Assembly: GCA_031549665.1 (NCBI GenBank)
Contig: JAVBPJ010000012.1
Coordinates: 1-17,234, forward strand
From: Rikenella sp031549665
Lineage (GTDB): Bacteria; Bacteroidota; Bacteroidia; Bacteroidales; Rikenellaceae
Direction of reading: 5' to 3'
DNA length: 17,234 bases
Made by a program: the position numbers and the translations under genes. A model generated the notes under the pieces. The model ran no database searches and was not told the DNA's origin. It saw nothing but the letters and a program-made list of their open reading frames with translations. This document shows, piece after piece, positions 14,491 to 17,234 of the stretch. The first letter of the stretch is position 1; the number at the start of each line of letters is the position of its first letter.

Positions 14491-15585
14491 TTACTTTTTA
14501 CTTTGGTCGATTTGGGCGATGAATTGGTCGAACAGGAACGAGGTGTCCACCGGGCCGCTCGTGGCTTCGGGGTGGAACTGCACCGAGCAGAAGGGTTTGC
14601 TGCGGTGGCGGATTCCTTCGATCGTGCCGTCGTTGAGGTTGGTAAAGTAGGGTTCCCATTCGCCCTTCAGGCCGGCCGCATCCACCGCATACCCGTGGTT
14701 TTGGCTGGTGATGACGGCGTGGTTGGTGCCATATTCCACACAGGGCTGGTTGTGGCTGCGGTGTCCGTATTTGAGTTTGTAGGTCGACGCTCCGGCGGCC
14801 AGCGACAACAGTTGGTTGCCGAGGCAAATGCCGAAAATCGGCTTGCCCACCTCCATGGCCTTGCGCAGGTTGGCCACGGTGGCTTCGCATTTCACGGGGT
14901 CGCCCGGGCCGTTGCTTATCATCACCCCGTCGTAGTCGATTTGGGTGAAGTCGTAGTCCCACGGCACGCGGATCACTTCGCAATTGCGCACCAGCAGGCT
15001 CCGAATGATGTTGTACTTGCAGCCGCAGTCCACCAGAACCACTTTACGGACACTCCCTTGGGTTCCGTAACGGATCGGCTCGGCGCACGACACTTTGGCC
15101 ACAAGGTTCTCCTTGTTGGGGTTGTAAAAATCGGCGGGTTCGGGCAATCCCTCCACGGCGAACTTGCCGAGCATCACCCCTTTCTCGCGGATCACTTTGG
15201 TGAGCTGGCGGGTGTCCACGCCGTACATGGCCGGCACGTTGTGGGCCTTGAGCCAGTCGGCCAGGCTCTTCTTGGCGTTCCAGTGGCTGTACTCGAACGA
15301 GTAGTCGGTAACGATCAGACCCGCTATGTGGATCTTGTCGGATTCGAAATATTTAAGGATTCCGTTCTCCACCTCGTCGCCGGGAACGCCGTAGTTGCCC
15401 ACCAGCGGGTAGGTCATTACAAGGATTTGTCCGGAATAGGAGGGATCGGTCAGGCTCTCGGGATAGCCGGTCATCGCTGTCGAAAAAACTACCTCGCCTG
15501 ATACAGAGTTCTCTGCACCAAATGAATAGCCATTGAACTGCGTACCATCCTCGAGCGTTAAGCGGGCGGTTTTACTTGTCAGCAT
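14491..15585 (-). CDS. carA: Carbamoyl-phosphate synthase small (glutaminase) subunit
   Basis: Class I glutamine amidotransferase supplying ammonia to CarB. In 364 residues it has the CarA N-terminal domain (LTLEDGTQFNGYSFG at 9-23, EVVFSTAMTGYPESLTDPSY at 31-50) and the C-terminal GATase domain. The catalytic triad is intact: Cys254 in GICLGNQ, His338 and Glu340 in QFHPEATSGP; the oxyanion region is NGPGDP (225-230). It is thus glutamine-dependent, unlike mammalian CPS1, which lost this Cys, although QNHGYA, HWNAKKSLADWL and VPAMYGVDTRQLTK resemble the CPS1 N-terminal region. The usual GICLGHQ reads GICLGNQ. The ATG at 15585 follows a Bacteroidota -7 box at 15621-15614. carB lies 4 bases downstream, giving a two-gene operon. 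No attenuator or PyrR-type leader is visible. Confidence 0.97.
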   Translation of the reverse strand: MLTSKTARLTLEDGTQFNGYSFGAENSVSGEVVFSTAMTGYPESLTDPSYSGQILVMTYPLVGNYGVPGDEVENGILKYFESDKIHIAGLIVTDYSFEYSHWNAKKSLADWLKAHNVPAMYGVDTRQLTKVIREKGVMLGKFAVEGLPEPADFYNPNKENLVAKVSCAEPIRYGTQGSVRKVVLVDCGCKYNIIRSLLVRNCEVIRVPWDYDFTQIDYDGVMISNGPGDPVKCEATVANLRKAMEVGKPIFGICLGNQLLSLAAGASTYKLKYGHRSHNQPCVEYGTNHAVITSQNHGYAVDAAGLKGEWEPYFTNLNDGTIEGIRHRSKPFCSVQFHPEATSGPVDTSFLFDQFIAQIDQSKK

Positions 15586-15613
15586 GTCAATTTTCAGATT
15601 AGTTTCTGAAACA

Positions 15614-15621
15614 CAAAAGTA
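15614..15621 (-). promoter_or_regulatory. -7 box upstream of carAB
   Basis: On the minus strand this reads TACTTTTG, a full match to TAnnTTTG, 28 bases before the carA ATG. The expected TTTG about 20 bases further upstream is not evident. Predicted transcription start is near 15608, leaving a leader of roughly 20 bases, too short for an attenuator or riboswitch. Confidence 0.6.
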
Positions 15622-15640
15622 GTGTTTTTCACGGAATCTG

Positions 15641-15671
15641 TTGGGTCGGACACGCTTTTTTTCTACTTTTG
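15641..15671 (+). promoter_or_regulatory. Promoter of the RNA methyltransferase gene
   Basis: TTG at 15641-15643 and TACTTTTG at 15664-15671 are separated by 20 bases, matching the Bacteroidota pattern. The box ends only 12 bases before the ATG at 15684, so transcription should begin about 6 bases before the start codon. It is divergent from the carA box, and both share the TACTTTTG form. The 98-base gap between the two genes holds little besides these promoters. Confidence 0.65.
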
Positions 15672-15683
15672 TTTACCCCGAAA

Positions 15684-16394
15684 ATGATCACAAAAGCCGA
15701 AATAAAGCAACTGCGCTCGCTGGCCGAAAAATCGACCCGAACAGCCGAGGGCCTCTTCGTGGCCGAAGGGAACAAACTGGTGGGCGAAATCGCCGATTCC
15801 CCGCTGCACATCGAACAGCTTTGGGAGGTGGGACGCAACCTGTCGGCAGCCGAAATGGCCCGCATCTCACAACTCAAAACACCCTCCGACTGCCTGGCGG
15901 TGGTGCGTATCCCCCGCTACCCGGCCTCCCCGCCCGACCAGGGCCTCCTCCTGGCGCTCGACGGAGTGCAAGACCCGGGCAACGTGGGAACGATCATCCG
16001 GCTGGCCGACTGGTTCGGAGTATCGGACATCTTCCTCTCACCCGACTCGGCCGATTGCTGGGGGCCTAAAGTGGTGCAGGCCACCATGGGAGCGCTCACC
16101 CGCGTGCGGCTCCACCCCGACGCCGACCTGCCCTCCCTGCTGGCAGCAACCCGACTACCCGTGTTCGGCACTTTCCTCGAAGGCGACCCGATCTACAACC
16201 ATCCCCTCGCCACCAACGGATGGATCGTACTGGGCAACGAAGGACACGGCATCTCTCCCGCCGTGGCTTCGCTCGTCGCCCAAAAACTCTTTATCCCGCC
16301 CTACCCCGCCGACTCCCCCACCTCCGAATCGCTGAACGTCGCCACCGCCGCCGCCATCGTCCTTTCGGAATTCCGCCGCCGCACGCCGCGATAA
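15684..16394 (+). CDS. SpoU/TrmH family RNA 2'-O-methyltransferase
   Basis: SPOUT-fold methyltransferase using S-adenosylmethionine to methylate a ribose 2'-OH in rRNA or tRNA. 236 residues from the ATG at 15684 (MITKAEIKQL). The frame extends five codons upstream to a TTG inside the promoter, which is rejected. The N-terminal substrate-binding domain (about 1-85) contains the common SLAEKSTRTAEGLFVAEGNKL-type start. The three SpoU motifs follow: LDGVQDPGNVGTIIR (92-106) with Asn100 and Arg106, IVLGNEGHGIS (181-191) and SESLNVATAAAIVL (214-227), which form the trefoil knot and SAM site. It most resembles rRNA-type (RlmB/TsnR-like) members with an L30e-like N-domain, but the target nucleotide cannot be told. 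It stands alone, divergent from carA, followed by the repeat region. Confidence 0.93.
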   Translation: MITKAEIKQLRSLAEKSTRTAEGLFVAEGNKLVGEIADSPLHIEQLWEVGRNLSAAEMARISQLKTPSDCLAVVRIPRYPASPPDQGLLLALDGVQDPGNVGTIIRLADWFGVSDIFLSPDSADCWGPKVVQATMGALTRVRLHPDADLPSLLAATRLPVFGTFLEGDPIYNHPLATNGWIVLGNEGHGISPAVASLVAQKLFIPPYPADSPTSESLNVATAAAIVLSEFRRRTPR

Positions 16395-16581
16395 CCTTTT
16401 CTCTCGTTTGATTTTCCTCTAACTGCCCTCGGGGACTCTTCGAGTCTTCTGCTGGGTTTGTACCAACTGTCCTCAGGCCGGACTGGCCCCGCGTGCCCGC
16501 GGCGGTCCGTGTGCCCACGGTGGGCTTTCTTGAGTTTGTACGGCTTTCGGCCTGTCGGAGTTGCTCGGTACGTTCCGTACC

Positions 16582-16651
16582 TTTCGGCGGGGCTGAACCG
16601 CTCTCGCCTGAAAGCAAGCTTTCGCTCGGCGGCTCCACCCCCTCCGAAAAC
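16582..16651. repeat. Imperfect palindromic element, copy 1
   Basis: Centred on GAAAGC-AA-GCTTTC (16610-16623). Outward, TTTCGGCGGGGC and CCGC on the left pair with GCGG, CCCC and CCGAAA on the right, with a few mismatches and bulges. The core CCTGAAAGCAAGCTTTCG (16607-16624) recurs exactly, inverted, at 17155-17172, and the flanking CTCCACCC also matches, so this is a repeated element rather than a chance hairpin. Confidence 0.75.
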
Positions 16652-16664
16652 CTGCGGTGTTCCG

Positions 16665-16800
16665 CAACTCCTACACCGAACAAATCTCGCCGATGTAACT
16701 ACATCAACAATCCAGACTACTTGTCGTACTCCCATGCTGAACAAATCTCGCCGCCAAAATTTCGGCAAACGACCCCTTGTTTTTGCAACTCCCATCCGAA
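16665..16800 (+). repeat. Degenerate direct repeat with a period of about 60 bases
   Basis: A unit with consensus near ACTCC-ATnC-GAACAAATCTCGCCG occurs at 16665-16692 and 16727-16753, the last 15 bases being identical (GAACAAATCTCGCCG). A decayed third unit (caactcccatccgaa) lies at 16786-16800, and a weaker trace (ctactccgaa) at 16821-16830. The intervening 33 or so bases differ. Spacing is CRISPR-like, but the units are divergent and there are no cas genes. Confidence 0.55.
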
Positions 16801-17044
16801 TGAGCCTCTTTACCGCACTTCTACTCCGAAAAACCTCTTCGTTGCAATTCCACAGGGGTAGTTTCTCAACTTTGACCGAAGGAGTGGGGCGATAACCACA
16901 CGCAACATTTAGGATCGGGTGGTTTTGATCTGCACATAACGTGTGAGTTGGCGGGTGTAAGGGGGAGTTGAGGGAGGGATTCGCGCACAGATCGGATTGG
17001 ACTGTGGCGTTGACCTGAAAACGCTAATTCGATGGCAGAGCGGC

Positions 17045-17233
17045 TTTGGTTGCGGCAGATGCTTCTTGGCTGCGTTGGAAAGAGCCGAAGGCTAGATGCT
17101 TCTTGGCTGCGTTGGAAAGAGCCGAAGGCTTTGGGGATGGGTGGAGGAGGCGAACGAAAGCTTGCTTTCAGGTGAGCATTCCTCGGCCCATCGCCAAAAC
17201 TACGTAGTAGTTCCCAACGCAGCCGCAACCAAA
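17045..17233. repeat. Large imperfect palindromic element, copy 2
   Basis: Arms meet at GAAAGC-TT-GCTTTC (17156-17169). The outer ends TTTGGTTGCGGC (17045-17056) and GCCGCAACCAAA (17222-17233) are a perfect 12-bp inverted repeat. Further in, GGCTGCGTTGG pairs with CCAACGCAGCC (17213-17223), and TTGGGGATGGGTGGAGG (17131-17147) with CCTCGGCCCATCGCCAA on the other arm. The left arm is about 47 bases longer, mostly explained by the 37-bp duplication plus a small insertion. The core is shared, inverted, with copy 1. Confidence 0.8.
17057..17130 (+). repeat. Exact 37-bp tandem duplication
   Basis: The 37-base unit starting agatgcttcttggctgcg and ending gagccgaaggct occurs twice in direct succession without a mismatch (17057-17093 and 17094-17130). 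It lies wholly in the left arm of the palindromic element. As 37 is not a multiple of three it would shift any reading frame, which supports the region being non-coding. Confidence 0.95.
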
Positions 17234-17234
17234 C

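Larger units (their letters stand above)
16395..17234. other. Gene-free repeat-rich region at the right edge
   Basis: No convincing gene lies in these 840 bases. Two longish open frames exist, plus strand 16458-16895 and minus strand 17228-16866. Both are rich in Pro, Ser, Arg and Cys, resemble no family I know, and share the residues LKASFRS only because each crosses one copy of the same palindromic DNA repeat. Structure is plentiful: small hairpins (gactc-ttc-gagtc at 16434-16446, ggtacg-ttc-cgtacc at 16567-16581, tgcgg-tgtt-ccgca at 16653-16666), two palindromic elements, a degenerate repeat of about 60 bases and a 37-bp tandem duplication, annotated separately. No tRNA, rRNA or transposase is seen. 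A non-coding repeat cluster is the best reading. Confidence 0.65.

Noticed and set aside
11577..14522. 981-residue antisense open frame over carB
   Set aside because: A long antisense frame is expected opposite a GC-rich conserved gene. Its translation is His/Val/Gly/Phe-rich with no domain, while carB on the other strand is unambiguous.
15586..15613. Possible attenuator or riboswitch before carAB
   Set aside because: The leader predicted from the -7 box is only about 20 bases, with no hairpin or leader peptide.
16665..16830. Possible small CRISPR array (repeat about 28, spacer about 33)
   Set aside because: The repeats differ at several positions between copies, only two to three units exist, and no cas gene lies in the window. 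The block sits among other degenerate repeats.
16458..16895. Possible 145-residue protein on the plus strand
   Set aside because: Low-complexity Pro/Ser/Arg/Cys composition, no family motif, and it crosses the palindromic element and the periodic repeat. The LKASFRS shared with the opposite-strand frame arises from the DNA repeat.
16866..17228. Possible 120-residue protein on the minus strand
   Set aside because: It runs through the 37-bp tandem duplication, which shifts frame, and through the palindrome. No recognisable domain and no promoter.

Overview
The window looks like a chromosomal segment of a GC-rich member of the Bacteroidota, probably Bacteroidales. Several promoters match the Bacteroidota form (a -7 box TAnnTTTG, with TTG or TTTG about 20 bases upstream), ribosome-binding sites are weak, and the housekeeping genes (short bacterial-type Pgi, YqgF-type RuvX, short class I mannose-6-phosphate isomerase, L31 type B) have the shape seen in that phylum. 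A high-GC family such as Rikenellaceae would fit, but that is inference. The left edge (about 1-120) is a poly-G-rich stretch that looks like poor sequence at a contig end. The right edge stops inside repeats, so both ends look like assembly breaks.

Layout from left to right: (1) a Ser-type S1 sulfatase whose 5' end is corrupted or missing, then manA, ending at a perfect 14-bp hairpin terminator. (2) Facing them, ruvX and def on the minus strand overlap by 4 bases (ATGA). (3) A compact six-gene plus-strand run from 3735 to 10211 holds gpsA, pgi, a 102-residue membrane-anchored protein, mutL, a rhomboid protease and a membrane-anchored endonuclease/exonuclease/phosphatase (EEP) protein. It closes with a strong bidirectional terminator. 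(4) On the minus strand come carA, carB, a four-helix membrane protein of unknown role, and rpmE2 with its own good promoter. (5) A SpoU/TrmH-type RNA methyltransferase lies divergent from carA. (6) The last 840 bases have no convincing gene. They contain two copies of a palindromic element built around GAAAGC-NN-GCTTTC, a degenerate repeat with a period of about 60 bases, small hairpins and an exact 37-bp tandem duplication.

Most genes are core metabolism and information processing: sugar-phosphate interconversion (manA, pgi), glycerol-3-phosphate for phospholipid (gpsA), carbamoyl phosphate for pyrimidines and arginine (carAB), protein maturation (def), translation (rpmE2, the RNA methyltransferase) and DNA repair (mutL, ruvX). 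I see no phage genes, transposase, cas genes, toxin-antitoxin pair or defence island, and no coherent new multi-gene system. The points most worth a second look are the close resemblance of CarA and CarB to animal mitochondrial-type carbamoyl-phosphate synthetase (CPS1/CPS3), with a partly conserved effector pocket; the eroded endonuclease motif of MutL; and the palindromic repeat region at the right edge.
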